Shown here: piece after piece, positions 8,786-17,945 of the stretch
Layout: each line of letters begins with the position of its first letter
Position numbering within the stretch: position 1 is the stretch's first letter
Assembly (NCBI RefSeq): GCF_001015195.1
Contig: NZ_LDES01000075.1
Location: 4,327-68,326 of the forward strand
Length of the DNA stretch: 64,000 nt
DNA from: Sphingomonas sp. Y57
GTDB taxonomy: Bacteria; Pseudomonadota; Alphaproteobacteria; Sphingomonadales; Sphingomonadaceae
Reading direction: 5' to 3'
Made by a program: the position numbers and the translations under genes
The notes under the pieces: model-generated
What the model saw: the letters and a program-made list of their open reading frames with translations, nothing else
What the model was told of the DNA's origin: nothing
Database searches by the model: none

Positions 8786-9633
8786 TGCGGCGATGGCTGG
8801 TCCTGCTGGCGGCCCTGGTCGGGCTCGCCAGCCCCGCCCATGGCTGGTGGGAATATGGCCACGAGACGGTGGCGACGATCGCGATGCAATCGGTCCGCCC
8901 GAACACGAGGCAGGCGATCCGCCGCCTGCTGGCGCGCAGCGACCTGCTCGAGACGCCGACCTGCCCGGCGCGGACGATCGAGGAGGCGTCCGTCTGGGCC
9001 GATTGCGTAAAGACCCTCAAGGATCGGTACAGCTACGCCTATAGCTGGCACTATCAGAATGTGGACGTCTGCCGCCCGTTCGACCTCAAGGCCAGCTGTC
9101 CCGACGGCAATTGCGTGTCGCGCCAGATCGAACGCCAGTTCCGCCTGCTGAGGGATGGGAAACAGCCACAGCGCGTGCGGGTCGAAGCGCTTGTGTTCCT
9201 CGTCCATTTCATGGGCGATCTGCACCAGCCGCTCCACGCCGGCGACCGCCACGATCGCGGCGGCAACGACATGAAGGCCGATTACGGCTTCCGCCCCAAC
9301 AGCAATCTCCACGCCATCTGGGACGGCCTGCTCGCCGACCGCGCGATATCGACCCCGCCGGCGGGACCGCGCGGCATCCTCGCCGAGGTGCCGCCGGCCG
9401 GTCGCGCGGCCGAGGCTGCGGGTTCGGTCGAGGATTGGAGCCGCGAGAACTGGCAGGTCGCGCACGACGCCTATGCCGCGCTGCTCGGCGACGCCTGCGC
9501 GCCGATACCCGTCACCCGCCCGGTGCTGACCAACGCGACAATCGCGGCGCTCGTACCGGTGATGCGCCACCAGATCGCCCGCGGTGGTCTTCGCCTGGCG
9601 CGGTTGCTGGACGAGGCATTGGACCGGCCATGA
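8785..9633 (+). CDS. S1/P1-type nuclease, exported
   Basis: A 282-aa zinc nuclease. The start is the ATG at 8785, which shares its A with the stop of the previous gene. The signal peptide MRRWLVLLAALVGLASPAHG is followed directly by WWEYGHETVA. In this family the N-terminal Trp of the mature protein and the GH His bind the tri-zinc centre. Other zinc ligands are visible in SVWADCV, YSWHYQNVD, HFMGDLHQPLHAGDRHDRGGND and NLHAIWD. It would degrade single-stranded DNA/RNA and 3'-nucleotides in the periplasm or outside the cell, probably for phosphate or nucleoside salvage. Confidence 0.93.
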   Translation: MRRWLVLLAALVGLASPAHGWWEYGHETVATIAMQSVRPNTRQAIRRLLARSDLLETPTCPARTIEEASVWADCVKTLKDRYSYAYSWHYQNVDVCRPFDLKASCPDGNCVSRQIERQFRLLRDGKQPQRVRVEALVFLVHFMGDLHQPLHAGDRHDRGGNDMKADYGFRPNSNLHAIWDGLLADRAISTPPAGPRGILAEVPPAGRAAEAAGSVEDWSRENWQVAHDAYAALLGDACAPIPVTRPVLTNATIAALVPVMRHQIARGGLRLARLLDEALDRP

Positions 9634-9664
9634 TCCGCCGTCAGGAAAGGGGTCGAGAAGCGAT

Positions 9665-10450
9665 ATGACGGACAGTCTCACAGCCGATCAGATCGAGGGC
9701 TTCATCACCGACGGTTTCGTCCGTATCGAGGCGGCCTTTTCCGCCCGGACGGCGGAAGAGGCGCGGGCGATCCTGTGGCGTGACACCGGCTGCGATCCGG
9801 CGGACCGTTCGACCTGGCGGCAACCGGTGGTCCGGCTCGGACATTATGGCGAGACGCCCTTTCGCGAGGCGGCCCATGCACCGAAGTTGCGCGATGCGTT
9901 CGATCAGCTTGTCGGCGCCGGCCGCTGGCTGCAACCCCAGACGCTGGGAAGCTTCCCGATCCGCTTTCCCTCTCCCGACGATCCCGGTGACACCGGCTGG
10001 CATGTCGACGTCAGTTTCGGCACCGAGCATCCCGACTTCCTGGAATGGCGAGCGAATGTGACCAGCCGGGGCCGGGCGCTGCTGATGCTGTTCCTCTTTT
10101 CCGATACCGGCGAGGAAGACGCGCCTACCCGCCTCCGCATCGGATCACACATCGACGTCGCCCGGCTGCTTGCGCCCGCAGGCGAGGATGGGATGACCCT
10201 GCGCCAGCTCGTCGAACGGGATTTCGGAGGTGGCGCCGGCCGGGCCGAGACGGTAGCGACCGGCCCCGCAGGGACGGTCTATCTCTGTCACCCCTTCCTG
10301 GTCCATTCGGCCCAGCCGCACCGCGGGATCGAACCACGCTTCCTGGCGCAGCCCCCGCTGCTGCCGTGGGAACCCCTTTCGCTCGATCGCATGGACGGCG
10401 GCTATAGCCCTGTCGAGATTGCGACCCGGCGGGCGATCGGCCTTGCCTGA
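9665..10450 (+). CDS. Phytanoyl-CoA dioxygenase (PhyH)-like Fe(II)/2-oxoglutarate oxygenase
   Basis: A 261-aa protein with its start at 9665, where AGGAAAGGGG provides the Shine-Dalgarno; an upstream in-frame start lies inside the nuclease gene. The iron facial triad is suggested by WHVDVSF (HxD, near the middle) and a distal His in LCHPFLVHSAQPHRG, which also supplies the Arg expected to bind 2-oxoglutarate. The N-terminus (LTADQIEGFITDGFVRIEAAF) is typical of PhyH proteins. The substrate is unknown. It follows the nuclease gene by 31 bp. Confidence 0.85.
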   Translation: MTDSLTADQIEGFITDGFVRIEAAFSARTAEEARAILWRDTGCDPADRSTWRQPVVRLGHYGETPFREAAHAPKLRDAFDQLVGAGRWLQPQTLGSFPIRFPSPDDPGDTGWHVDVSFGTEHPDFLEWRANVTSRGRALLMLFLFSDTGEEDAPTRLRIGSHIDVARLLAPAGEDGMTLRQLVERDFGGGAGRAETVATGPAGTVYLCHPFLVHSAQPHRGIEPRFLAQPPLLPWEPLSLDRMDGGYSPVEIATRRAIGLA

Positions 10451-10521
10451 CATATCGGCTTTGGCCGAGATGGAGGCCCGGCAGGACCTGACATTCGCCA
10501 GGATGGCGATATAGGACCCAT

Positions 10522-10974
10522 ATGCGCTATTTCCTCGATACCGAGTTCAACGGGTTCGGCGGCGACCTGCTCAGCCTCGCGCTGGTGCCCGAGCATGGCG
10601 ACCAAGACTATTATGTCGTGATCCCGCACCAGGGCACCTATCACCCCTGGGTCGAGAAGCATGTCGTCCCCTATCTGGAAACCGTCCCCCGCAACCTGCT
10701 CAACCGGCTCGACCGCGTGGCGGCGGCGCATGATGTCGCGGCCTATCTGGGCAACGATCCCGACGTGACGATCGTTGCCGACTGGCCCGAGGACATCGCC
10801 CTGTTCTGCCGCCTGCTGCTCGTCGGCGAGACCGAGATCGTCGACGTCCGCCACATGCGTTTCGAGTTCCACCGCACGCCCGGCTTCTCGACAGCGCGCA
10901 ACAGCCAGGTGCCGCACAACGCGCTCCACGACGCCCGCGCGTTGCGGGACCATTTGCTGTCGCTGGAGGACTAG
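10522..10974 (+). CDS. 3'-5' exonuclease/exoribonuclease-like protein (DEDDh fold)
   Basis: A 150-aa protein. MRYFLDTEFNGFGG at the N-terminus contains the DxE pair of the DEDD nucleases, an Asp-containing segment lies near DWPEDI, and HNALHDARALRDHL near the C-terminus supplies the H-x(4)-D of the DEDDh type. The length fits minimal RNase-T-like or '3'-5' exoribonuclease' family proteins of alphaproteobacteria. The target, RNA or DNA, is not determinable. It stands as a single gene, convergent with the ribbon-helix-helix gene. Confidence 0.8.
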   Translation: MRYFLDTEFNGFGGDLLSLALVPEHGDQDYYVVIPHQGTYHPWVEKHVVPYLETVPRNLLNRLDRVAAAHDVAAYLGNDPDVTIVADWPEDIALFCRLLLVGETEIVDVRHMRFEFHRTPGFSTARNSQVPHNALHDARALRDHLLSLED

Positions 10975-11001
10975 GGGGCGTCCCGAATAATCTGAAACCT
11001 T

Positions 11002-11034
11002 CGGTTCGTCCCGAGCGCAGCTCGACACGAACGG
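11002..11034. repeat. Short derivative of the GTTCGT...ACGAAC palindromic repeat
   Basis: Between two convergent genes the sequence runs GGTTCGTCCCGAGC...GCTCGACACGAACGG. It shares the arms of the longer ~71-bp repeats at 38599, 44051 and 22910 but lacks the middle part. It can fold into a hairpin and may act as a bidirectional terminator. Confidence 0.6.
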
Positions 11035-11039
11035 GTCTT

Positions 11040-11249
11040 TCAGGCTGGCCCCTGCCCCTTCTCCACCGCCGGCCGTCCGCGCGGGCGCTTCTCGGCAGGG
11101 GCGAGCTTGATACCGCGCCGTGCCAGCGCCTCGCGCAGCAGGCATTCGATCTCCGCGTTGACGCTGCGCAGGTCGGTTGCCGCCGCGCGCTCGATCGCGT
11201 CGAACAACGGCTGGTCGATGCGCAACGGATAGGCCTTCTTCGCCGGCAT
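11040..11249 (-). CDS. Arc/ribbon-helix-helix DNA-binding protein
   Basis: A 69-aa protein. The segment AYPLRIDQPLFDAIERAAATDLRSVNAEIECLLREAL matches the Arc-type RHH fold: a beta strand that contacts the operator (YPLRID), helix A, and helix B beginning at RSVNAEIE. The C-terminal tail is basic and Pro-rich (KRPRGRPAVEKG). It lies 8 bp after the SPFH gene on the same strand, so it is its operon partner. Arc-type proteins commonly repress their own operon; the tandem site at 12179-12200 is the candidate operator. Confidence 0.82.
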   Translation of the reverse strand: MPAKKAYPLRIDQPLFDAIERAAATDLRSVNAEIECLLREALARRGIKLAPAEKRPRGRPAVEKGQGPA

Positions 11250-11257
11250 GGTCCCGC

Positions 11258-12160
11258 TTACTGGTAGAGCGTGCCGGCGTTGACGATCGGCTGGGTATCG
11301 CGCTCACCGCACAGCACTACCATCAGGTTTGACACCATCGCCGCCCGCCGCTCGTCATCCAGCTCGACGACGCCGCGCGTCGACAGCTGCTCCAGCGCCA
11401 GCTCGACCATCGACACGGCGCCGCTGACCAGCGTTTGCCGCGCCGCGACCACCGCCTCGGCCTGCTGGCGACGGAGCATCGCCCCGGCGATCTCGGGTGC
11501 ATAGGCGAGATGGGTCAGACCGCATTCATCGACGGTCAGCCCGGCTACCGCGAGCCGCGCCTTGAGCTCGGTCTTGAGCGCGTCGTTCACCTCCTCATGA
11601 TGGCCGCGCAGGGTGATCTCATCGGGCCCCATGTCGTCATAGGCGTAGGCCGAGCCGATGGTGCGCACCGCCGCCTCGATCTGGACGATCACGAACTCGC
11701 GATAGTCGTCGATGTCGAACAGCGCCTGGGCGGTGTCTGACACACGCCAGACGACCTGCGCCGCGATCTCGATCGGGTTGCCGCGCCGGTCGTTCACCTT
11801 CAGCGCCTCCGACACGACATTGTTGGCGCGGACCGAGATCAGCCGCCGCGACATCCAGGGCCACACCCAGCGCAGCCCGGTCGCGCGGTCGGTGCCGCGA
11901 TAGGCGCCGAACAGCAGGATCGCCGCCGCCTGATTGGGTTGCAGGATGTAGAAGCCGCTGATCGAGAGGACGAAGCCGAGCACGGCGAGGACCGCGACCG
12001 GCAGCATCGACAGCGGCCCTTCGTTCGCGACCAGCCCGACGATGGTGACGATCGCGATGCCGAGCAGGACCAGCGCGACGAGCAGCATGAACCAGCCGCT
12101 GGCCGTGGCGGCAGGCCGCTCGCGGCTCGCCTTCAGTTCGACGAAAGAGGATTCGCTCAT
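11258..12160 (-). CDS. SPFH (band 7/prohibitin) domain membrane protein
   Basis: About 300 aa from the ATG at 12160 ([14 protein letters not shown]); an ATG at 12175 adds five residues. Two hydrophobic segments near residues 25-50 and 55-75 are followed by the SPFH core ([22 protein letters not shown] ... GLRWVWPW), a coiled-coil region and a C-terminal [22 protein letters not shown] motif typical of this stomatin-like subgroup. Such proteins form ring- or cage-like membrane oligomers and organise membrane microdomains or protease access. It is co-transcribed with a downstream RHH regulator. Confidence 0.88.
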   Translation of the reverse strand: MSESSFVELKASRERPAATASGWFMLLVALVLLGIAIVTIVGLVANEGPLSMLPVAVLAVLGFVLSISGFYILQPNQAAAILLFGAYRGTDRATGLRWVWPWMSRRLISVRANNVVSEALKVNDRRGNPIEIAAQVVWRVSDTAQALFDIDDYREFVIVQIEAAVRTIGSAYAYDDMGPDEITLRGHHEEVNDALKTELKARLAVAGLTVDECGLTHLAYAPEIAGAMLRRQQAEAVVAARQTLVSGAVSMVELALEQLSTRGVVELDDERRAAMVSNLMVVLCGERDTQPIVNAGTLYQ

Positions 12161-12178
12161 TCCACCCGCCTCCATAAA

Positions 12179-12200
12179 TATGATATCATACTTATATCAT
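12179..12200. promoter_or_regulatory. Candidate RHH operator upstream of the SPFH-Arc operon
   Basis: A perfect 12-bp palindrome TATGATATCATA (12179-12190) is followed by a second ATATCAT half-site. The two ATATCAT copies start at 12183 and 12194, 11 bp apart and so on one face of the helix. This AT-rich patch in GC-rich DNA lies immediately upstream of the SPFH start, where an Arc-like autorepressor would act. The assignment is inference. Confidence 0.5.
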
Positions 12201-12228
12201 CGGTGGCGGGCGGGCAATCGCCCCGACG

Positions 12229-12264
12229 AAAAAGGGCCGCCGGCTTCGTGCCGACGGCCCTTTT
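12229..12264 (-). terminator. Rho-independent terminator of the tol-pal operon
   Basis: On the minus strand a GGGCCGTCGGC / GCCGGCGGCCC stem with a small loop is followed by a T run (TTTTTC), about 25 bp after the pal stop codon. The flanking A/T tracts could also let it work on the opposite strand. Confidence 0.8.
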
Positions 12265-12288
12265 CCTTTGGCTGTTCCGCGTGGCGTC

Positions 12289-12816
12289 TTAGTTGGGGAC
12301 GACCGTCACGGCGCGGCGGTTCTGCGCCCAGGCGCCTTCGTCCGAACCGGTCGCGACCGGACGTTCCTTGCCATAGCTGATCACGGAGATGCGCGAGGCC
12401 GACACGCCAGCGCTGACCAGGAAGTTCTTTGCGGCATTGGCACGCCGCTCGCCGAGGGCGAGGTTGTACTCGCGGGTGCCGCGCTCGTCGCAATGGCCCT
12501 CGACCGTCACCGAGACGTTCGGATATTTGGCCAGCCAGGCCGCCTGCCTGGTGAGGATTTCCTGGTCTTCCGCGTCGACGTCATAGGCGTCGGTCCCGAA
12601 ATGGATGGTGTCGGTGCCGGCCTGCGAAAGGAAATCCGCGCGCGAGCCCGGGACCGGCCCGGTCGATGGCGGCGGCAGCGGCGCTTCCGGCGCGGGCGCC
12701 GGGGCGGTGGTGGCCGGCGGCGGCGGCAGCTCCTCCGGCTTCTTCTTGGCACAAGCGCTGATGCTCAGCGCCAGCGCCGAGACCAGCGCGATCTTCATCG
12801 TCGTACGCGCCATCAT
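12289..12816 (-). CDS. pal: Peptidoglycan-associated lipoprotein Pal
   Basis: 175 aa from the ATG at 12816 (a TTG and a second ATG are adjacent), after a GAAGGGAG ribosome-binding site. The signal peptide ends in the lipobox ISAC with the lipidated Cys at residue 22. A Pro/Ala-rich linker leads to an OmpA-like domain with VEGHCDERGTREYNLALGERRANAAK, the mDAP-peptidoglycan binding signature. Pal anchors the outer membrane to the wall and binds TolB. It is the last gene of ybgC-tolQRAB-pal, with a terminator directly downstream. Confidence 0.97.
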   Translation of the reverse strand: MMARTTMKIALVSALALSISACAKKKPEELPPPPATTAPAPAPEAPLPPPSTGPVPGSRADFLSQAGTDTIHFGTDAYDVDAEDQEILTRQAAWLAKYPNVSVTVEGHCDERGTREYNLALGERRANAAKNFLVSAGVSASRISVISYGKERPVATGSDEGAWAQNRRAVTVVPN

Positions 12817-12883
12817 CAAATCTCCCTTCTAACTGATTACGGACCAATAACGTGTTTTATTCCCAAAGGCTCCCGGAAAACCT

Positions 12884-14203
12884 TCAGGGCAGCAGCGGAC
12901 CCCAGGCCGGATCCGACCCGTCGAGCGGAGTCGGCACCGGCCGTTCGTTGACCCCGGTCAGGTCGACCGACCAGAGATCGGCCTTGCCCGAGCCCTGCGC
13001 CGTCCGGAAGAACATGATCACCCGGCCGTTGGGGGACCAGCTCGGTCCCTCGTCCTGCCAGCCGTTGGTGAGGATTTTCTCGCCCGAGCCGTCGATGTTC
13101 ATGATACCGACGTTGAAGCCGCCGCCGATCTTGGTGAACGCGATGAGGTCGCCGCGCGGGCTCCAGGCGGCGCTGCCGTAGCGGCCCGATCCGAAGCTGA
13201 TGCGGTTCTGGTTCGATCCATCGGCATTCATCACATAGAGTTGCTGCGTGCCGGAGCGGTCGCTTTCGAACACGATCTTCGATCCGTCGGGCGAATAGCT
13301 GGCGCCTGTGTCGATGCCCGGCGACGTGGTCAGCCGCTGCGGCGTCCCGCCGCCCGCGGGCACGCGATAGATATCGGTGTTGCCGCCGATCGCCATTGAG
13401 AAGACGATGTAACGGCCGTCCGGCGAGAAGCGCGGCGAGAAGGTCATGTTCGGCTGGTCGACGACGAGCCGCTGAGAGCCCGAACCGATGTCGTACACAT
13501 ACACCCGCGCACGGTTGTTGCTGTAGGACATATAGGTGATCGTCTGCTGGTTCGGCGCGAAGCGCGGCGTCAGCACGATCGTCTGTCCGTTGGTCAGGAA
13601 GCGATGATTGGCGCCGTCCTGGTCCATGATCGCCAGCCGCTTGATGCGATTGGTCTTGGGGCCGGTCTCGGAGACATAGACCACCCGGCTGTCGAAATAG
13701 GGGCCCTCGCCGGTCAGGCGGGTATAGACCAGATCGGCGCATTTGTGCGCGGCACGGCGCCATTGCGCCGGCTGGACGACGAAGCCCTGCCGGGTCAGCT
13801 CGGTCCGTGCGAGCACGTCGTAGAGATAGCAGCCGACCGTCAGCGAGCCGTCGCCGTTCGCCTGGACGAAGCCCTGGATAAGCGCCTGCGCGCCGCTCTG
13901 CGTCCAGAACATATAATCAGGCGCGGTCACCTGCGGATGGGTGACGGTCTGCAGCGCGCTCTTGGGCAGCGGGCTGAACAGGCCGCTGTTCTTGAGGTCG
14001 TTGGTGACGACGTCGGCGACGCGCTGGCCGAGCGCGGCGGTATCGCCGGCGGGCGTGTTGGCGACGGCCGGGGTCGGCATGCCGGGGATGGCGATCGGCA
14101 TCGGCTGCGCGATGCCGCCGGTGATGTCGACTTCAAGCTGCGCCGCGGCGGGCGCGGCGAACAGAGCCAGGCTCAACAGCGACAGGGCAAGGCGAAAACG
14201 CAT
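12884..14203 (-). CDS. tolB: Tol-Pal system beta-propeller protein TolB
   Basis: 439 aa with a signal peptide (MRFRLALSLLSLALFAAPAAAQ), an N-terminal alpha/beta domain (VADVVTNDLKNSGLF) and a six-bladed beta-propeller with WD40-like PD40 repeats (FSPRFSPDGRYIVFS, ASYSPDGSKIVFESD, AAWSPRGDLIAFT, PSWSPNGRVIMFF). It is periplasmic and links TolA to Pal during outer-membrane constriction. The gaps to tolA and pal are 67 bp each. The length and architecture are complete. Confidence 0.97.
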   Translation of the reverse strand: MRFRLALSLLSLALFAAPAAAQLEVDITGGIAQPMPIAIPGMPTPAVANTPAGDTAALGQRVADVVTNDLKNSGLFSPLPKSALQTVTHPQVTAPDYMFWTQSGAQALIQGFVQANGDGSLTVGCYLYDVLARTELTRQGFVVQPAQWRRAAHKCADLVYTRLTGEGPYFDSRVVYVSETGPKTNRIKRLAIMDQDGANHRFLTNGQTIVLTPRFAPNQQTITYMSYSNNRARVYVYDIGSGSQRLVVDQPNMTFSPRFSPDGRYIVFSMAIGGNTDIYRVPAGGGTPQRLTTSPGIDTGASYSPDGSKIVFESDRSGTQQLYVMNADGSNQNRISFGSGRYGSAAWSPRGDLIAFTKIGGGFNVGIMNIDGSGEKILTNGWQDEGPSWSPNGRVIMFFRTAQGSGKADLWSVDLTGVNERPVPTPLDGSDPAWGPLLP

Positions 14204-14270
14204 TCTCGTCTCCTATGCCCCGTTCCGGGATGTAGACCCGAAATCGGGGGTGCAAGTCAAATTCACGGGT

Positions 14271-15083
14271 TCAACTCATCTGCGCCGGACGGAACGTGAA
14301 TATCAGGTCCTGCCAGGCTTCGAACAGATCGGCCGGCAGCTTGTAGGGCGCGCAGCGCTGCAGCGCGCGGGTCGCCGCCTCGTTCATCTGCCGCACATAG
14401 GGCTGGTTGGCAGGCGTGACGCCAAGGTTGCCGATCACCTCCGGTGCCGCGGCGATCGAACCATCCTTCTTCAGGCGAAGCCGGATACGGCTGACGATGC
14501 TGGCGGTGTCGGCGCCGCCGGCCGGAATGGTGTAGCAAGGCTTCACCTGGCTGGCGATCAGCGCGACCAGACCGTTCATCGCGATCGGACTGATCGCGGC
14601 GGCGCGTGGCGCGGCGGCCTTGCCGGTCGATTTCTCGACCGGGATGCCCTTCAGGAAGTCGGTGCCCAGAGAGGTCGCCTTGGGCTTCGGCTTGGCCGGA
14701 GCGGGCGTCGGCTTCTCGACCGCCTTCTCGGGCGCGGGTGCGGGCGCGGGCTTCTGCGGGACGGGCTTGGGCGCCGGCTTCGGCGTGGGCGCGGGCCTAG
14801 GCGGCGTAGGCGGCGCGGGCTCCGGCCTGGGCGGCGCGGGCGTCGGTTCGGGCGGGGTCTCCTCGGTCGGGCCGATCTCCGGCGCCTGGGCGGCCTGCGG
14901 CGGCTCCTTAGACACCTCGGGCGCGGCCGAGGTCAGGCCGGCCTTGTCGACCAGCATCACGTCCATCGGCTCGCTCAGCTTGGGCAGCTTGCGCACGCTC
15001 ATCAGGTTGAGCGACAGGATCACGAGCAGGGCGACGTGCCCCGCGATCGATATCCCCAGTCCAGCGCCTTCCGCCCGGTTCAT
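14271..15083 (-). CDS. tolA: TolA-like energy transducer
   Basis: 270 aa from the ATG at 15083, which overlaps the tolR stop by one base (TGATG); a GTG directly upstream is in frame. One N-terminal transmembrane helix (GISIAGHVALLVILSLNLMSV) is followed by a long Pro/Ala/Lys/Glu-rich periplasmic linker (about residues 60-140) and a C-terminal TolA/TonB-like domain with a Cys pair (KPCYTIP ... LQRCAPYKLP). It transmits proton-motive force from TolQR to TolB-Pal. The linker is Pro-rich rather than the long Ala/Lys helix of enteric TolA, as is common in alphaproteobacteria. Confidence 0.93.
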   Translation of the reverse strand: MNRAEGAGLGISIAGHVALLVILSLNLMSVRKLPKLSEPMDVMLVDKAGLTSAAPEVSKEPPQAAQAPEIGPTEETPPEPTPAPPRPEPAPPTPPRPAPTPKPAPKPVPQKPAPAPAPEKAVEKPTPAPAKPKPKATSLGTDFLKGIPVEKSTGKAAAPRAAAISPIAMNGLVALIASQVKPCYTIPAGGADTASIVSRIRLRLKKDGSIAAAPEVIGNLGVTPANQPYVRQMNEAATRALQRCAPYKLPADLFEAWQDLIFTFRPAQMS

Positions 15084-15586
15084 CACGGCACCGCCGGCTC
15101 GGGAACCTCGTCCCCGTCGATCCGGCCGCCGGCCGCGGCCGGCGCGGCGCCGTCCTCGCCGAGGGTCACGAGCGCGACGCGGTTGAGCCCGGCATGGTTG
15201 AGCGCCCCCATCACCGCCATCACCCGGCCATAATCGAGCGCCCGATCGGCCCGCAGGAAGATCTGCGGGCTGTCCTTGCCCTTGCCGGAGGTGCTGGCGA
15301 TCTGCGCGAACTGGTCTGCCATCGCCGAGATCTGGATTTCGCGATCGTCGATGAACACCCGGCCGTCGCGATCGATCGACAGCTGGATCGGCTTCTTGTC
15401 CTGGTCCAGCGCGCCGGCCGAGCTTTCGGGCAGGTCGACGGGAACGCCGGCCAGCAGCAGCGGCGCCGTGACCATGAAGATGATCAGCAACACCAGCATC
15501 ACGTCGACCAGCGGCGTCACGTTGATGTCCGCCATCGGCGCGCGGCGAGCGCCGCGGCCGGAGACGGGGCCCGAGCCCATGCCCAT
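15083..15586 (-). CDS. tolR: TolR/ExbD proton-channel subunit
   Basis: 167 aa. One transmembrane helix contains the critical proton-path Asp at about residue 28 in ADINVTPLVDVMLVLLIIF. The periplasmic part carries VPVDLPES, a strand-rich peptidoglycan-binding domain (IQLSIDRDGRVFIDDREI) and IFLRADRALDYGRVM. The C-terminal acidic tail (GGRIDGDEVPEPAVP) is an extension. It works with TolQ as the inner-membrane motor. The start follows the tolQ stop closely. Confidence 0.96.
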   Translation of the reverse strand: MGMGSGPVSGRGARRAPMADINVTPLVDVMLVLLIIFMVTAPLLLAGVPVDLPESSAGALDQDKKPIQLSIDRDGRVFIDDREIQISAMADQFAQIASTSGKGKDSPQIFLRADRALDYGRVMAVMGALNHAGLNRVALVTLGEDGAAPAAAGGRIDGDEVPEPAVP

Positions 15587-16284
15587 CAGGCGCGCTCCAG
15601 CTCGCGGCTCAGCGTCATGTGGATAGCATCGCCGAAGCGGTGGAGCTGCCCCTCGATCTTCGAGACACGGTGGAGCAGCCGGTTATAGGCGATCACCGCC
15701 GGGATCGCCGCGAACAGGCCGAGCGCGGTGGCGAACAGGGCCTCCGCGATACCAGGCGCGACGACGCCGAGCGAAGTGTTCTGGGAGGCGGCGATGTCGG
15801 TGAAGCTGCGCATGATGCCCCAGACGGTGCCGAACAGGCCGACGAAGGGCGCGACCGAGCCGACCGTCGCGAGGATGTTGAGCCGGTCAGAGAGGCGGTC
15901 GACCTCAGCTCCCGCCGCCGCCGCCATCGCATTCGCCAGGCGTGCGCGGGTTCCGTCACGATCGACCGGCTGGCCGCTGCGCACCGAGCGGCGCCATTCG
16001 GCGACCCCGGCCGAGAAGACCTTAGCAGCGGGAATGTCCTGCCGTCCGGGGCCCTCGTAGAATTTGTCGATGTCTTCCGACTTCCAGAAATCGGTCTCGA
16101 ACCCCGTGCTCGCCCGGAAGGCGCGGCCCAGTGCCATGCTGCCCGAGACGATGATCGTCCAGGTCCAGATACTCGCCAGGAGCAAGCCGATCATCACCGC
16201 CTTCACGACGATGTCCGCCTGCAGGAAAAGCCCGATCGGCGACAGCGCCGATGTCGATGCGGAGACCGCCAGATCCTGCATCAT
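15586..16284 (-). CDS. tolQ: TolQ/ExbB motor subunit
   Basis: 232 aa from the ATG at 16284, which overlaps the ybgC stop (TGATG); a TTG is directly upstream. Three transmembrane helices are visible: about residues 24-48 ([20 protein letters not shown]), then [24 protein letters not shown] and [26 protein letters not shown], the latter two forming the conserved ExbB/TolQ pore. It is an inner-membrane proton channel with TolR. Confidence 0.97.
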   Translation of the reverse strand: MMQDLAVSASTSALSPIGLFLQADIVVKAVMIGLLLASIWTWTIIVSGSMALGRAFRASTGFETDFWKSEDIDKFYEGPGRQDIPAAKVFSAGVAEWRRSVRSGQPVDRDGTRARLANAMAAAAGAEVDRLSDRLNILATVGSVAPFVGLFGTVWGIMRSFTDIAASQNTSLGVVAPGIAEALFATALGLFAAIPAVIAYNRLLHRVSKIEGQLHRFGDAIHMTLSRELERA

Positions 16285-16748
16285 CAATTCAATCCATCCC
16301 TTTCCATCGTTCGCCCCTTCAATCGCTCGAACGTCTCGATCCAGTGGCGGGGCTGCCGCTTGGGCCGGCCATCAGGACCGACAAGCGCGACCGAGACTTC
16401 GGCCTCGGTCACTGTTTCGGTCCCCCGCATGACTCTCTGATGAACGACGCACAGGGCCCCCCGCATATTCCCGACCCGGCTGACAATAATCAGCTCATCG
16501 TCGAGCCGCGCCGGCACACGGTAACGGATCGTCATGCCTGTCACGACATAATTACCCTCGCCCCGTTCCATCGTCCCGCGCTGATCGATGCCGGCAACGC
16601 GCATCATGTCACTGCGCGCCCGCTCCATGAATCGCAGGTAGCTCGCGTGATAAACGACCCCGCCGGCATCCGTATCCTCGAAATAGACGCGCAGCGCGAA
16701 CAGGTGCGCGCCGTCCTCGAAGCGGCCGGAATAGGGTGTTTCATGCAT
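16284..16748 (-). CDS. ybgC: Tol-Pal-associated acyl-CoA thioesterase YbgC
   Basis: A 154-aa hotdog-fold thioesterase of the 4HBT type. The active-site motif YFEDTDAGGVVYHASYLRFMERAR is near residues 22-45; the Asp in EDTDAGG is the catalytic residue. It hydrolyses short acyl-CoA thioesters and is regularly the first gene of tol-pal operons, as here. Its stop overlaps the tolQ start. Confidence 0.93.
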   Translation of the reverse strand: MHETPYSGRFEDGAHLFALRVYFEDTDAGGVVYHASYLRFMERARSDMMRVAGIDQRGTMERGEGNYVVTGMTIRYRVPARLDDELIIVSRVGNMRGALCVVHQRVMRGTETVTEAEVSVALVGPDGRPKRQPRHWIETFERLKGRTMERDGLN

Positions 16749-16847
16749 GCAGAACGTTGTTTAGGCGATCGAGAGCCGAAATGAATCCCCTTTGGCGGGA
16801 TTTTCTTCATTTCGACGCGCGGGAGGGTCGTCCCGGCGTCCCGCCGG

Positions 16848-17879
16848 TCACACCCCGTCGAACAGGCCGTCCTGTCCCGCCTCGGGCGGCGGGTTGAGAC
16901 CGAGATGCTTCCAGCCGCGTCCGTTGAGGCAGCGGCCCCGCGCGGTGCGCGCGATCAGGCCGAGCTGGATCAGATAGGGCTCGATCACGTCCTCGATCGT
17001 GTCGCGCGGCTCGGAAAGCCCGGCTGCGAGCGTCTCCACGCCGACCGGGCCGCCGCGATAGATGTCCGCGATCATGTGGAGGTAGCGGCGGTCCATCGCG
17101 TCGAGGCCGAGATTGTCGACCTCGAGCCGGTTGAGCGCCTGGTCGGCGACCTTGGCGTCGACGATGTCGGCAGCCAGCACATGAGCGAAGTCGCGCACGC
17201 GGCGCAGCAGCCGTCCGGCGATCCGGGGCGTGCCCCGCGCACGCCGGGCGATCTCCATCGCTCCGTCGGAGGCGATCGGCAGGTCGAGGAGACGGGCGGC
17301 GCGGCTAACGACGCGCTCCAGTTCCTCGACCGTGTAGAACTGCAAACGGATCGGGATACCGAAGCGATCGCGCAACGGCGTGGTGATCAGGCCCTGGCGC
17401 GTCGTCGCGCCTACCAGGGTGAAGCGCGGCAGGTCGATACGCACGCTGCGCGCCGACGGCCCTTCGCCGATCATCAGGTCCAGCGCGCGATCCTCCATCG
17501 CCGGATAGAGAACCTCTTCCACCTGCGGCTGGAGACGGTGGATCTCGTCAATGAAGAGGACGTCGCCATCCTCCAGGTTGGTCAGCAGCGCCGCGAGGTC
17601 GCCGGACTTGGCGATGACGGGCCCCGAGGTGGCCCGGAACCCCGCCCCCATCTCCTTGGCGATGATCTGCGCGAGGGTCGTCTTGCCGAGCCCCGGCGGC
17701 CCGAAGAACAGCACATGGTCGAGCGCGTCGCCGCGCTGGCGTGCCGCCTCGATGAACACGCGCAGATTATCGCGCGCCGCCTGCTGCCCGACGAATTCGT
17801 CGAGCGACCGGGGCCGCAGCGCGGCGTCGACGTCCTCGGCGCGGCGGCCGGCGGACAGGAGGCGATCGGTATCGGTCAT
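16848..17879 (-). CDS. ruvB: Holliday junction branch-migration ATPase RuvB
   Basis: 343 aa, the standard length. Walker A is GPPGLGKTT at residues 60-68, Walker B is LFIDEIHRL, and [18 protein letters not shown] provides sensor 1 and the arginine finger. The C-terminal winged-helix domain ends in FDGV. RuvB hexamers drive RuvA-bound junctions. It is on the same strand as ruvC and ruvA but separated from ruvA by an O-GlcNAc-transferase-like gene. Confidence 0.98.
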   Translation of the reverse strand: MTDTDRLLSAGRRAEDVDAALRPRSLDEFVGQQAARDNLRVFIEAARQRGDALDHVLFFGPPGLGKTTLAQIIAKEMGAGFRATSGPVIAKSGDLAALLTNLEDGDVLFIDEIHRLQPQVEEVLYPAMEDRALDLMIGEGPSARSVRIDLPRFTLVGATTRQGLITTPLRDRFGIPIRLQFYTVEELERVVSRAARLLDLPIASDGAMEIARRARGTPRIAGRLLRRVRDFAHVLAADIVDAKVADQALNRLEVDNLGLDAMDRRYLHMIADIYRGGPVGVETLAAGLSEPRDTIEDVIEPYLIQLGLIARTARGRCLNGRGWKHLGLNPPPEAGQDGLFDGV

Positions 17880-17945
17880 GGTCGTTGCCGTTCCCTAACC
17901 GTTCCCGGGGTCCACTGTCGAGCACCCTCGCCGGTCATTCCCGCC

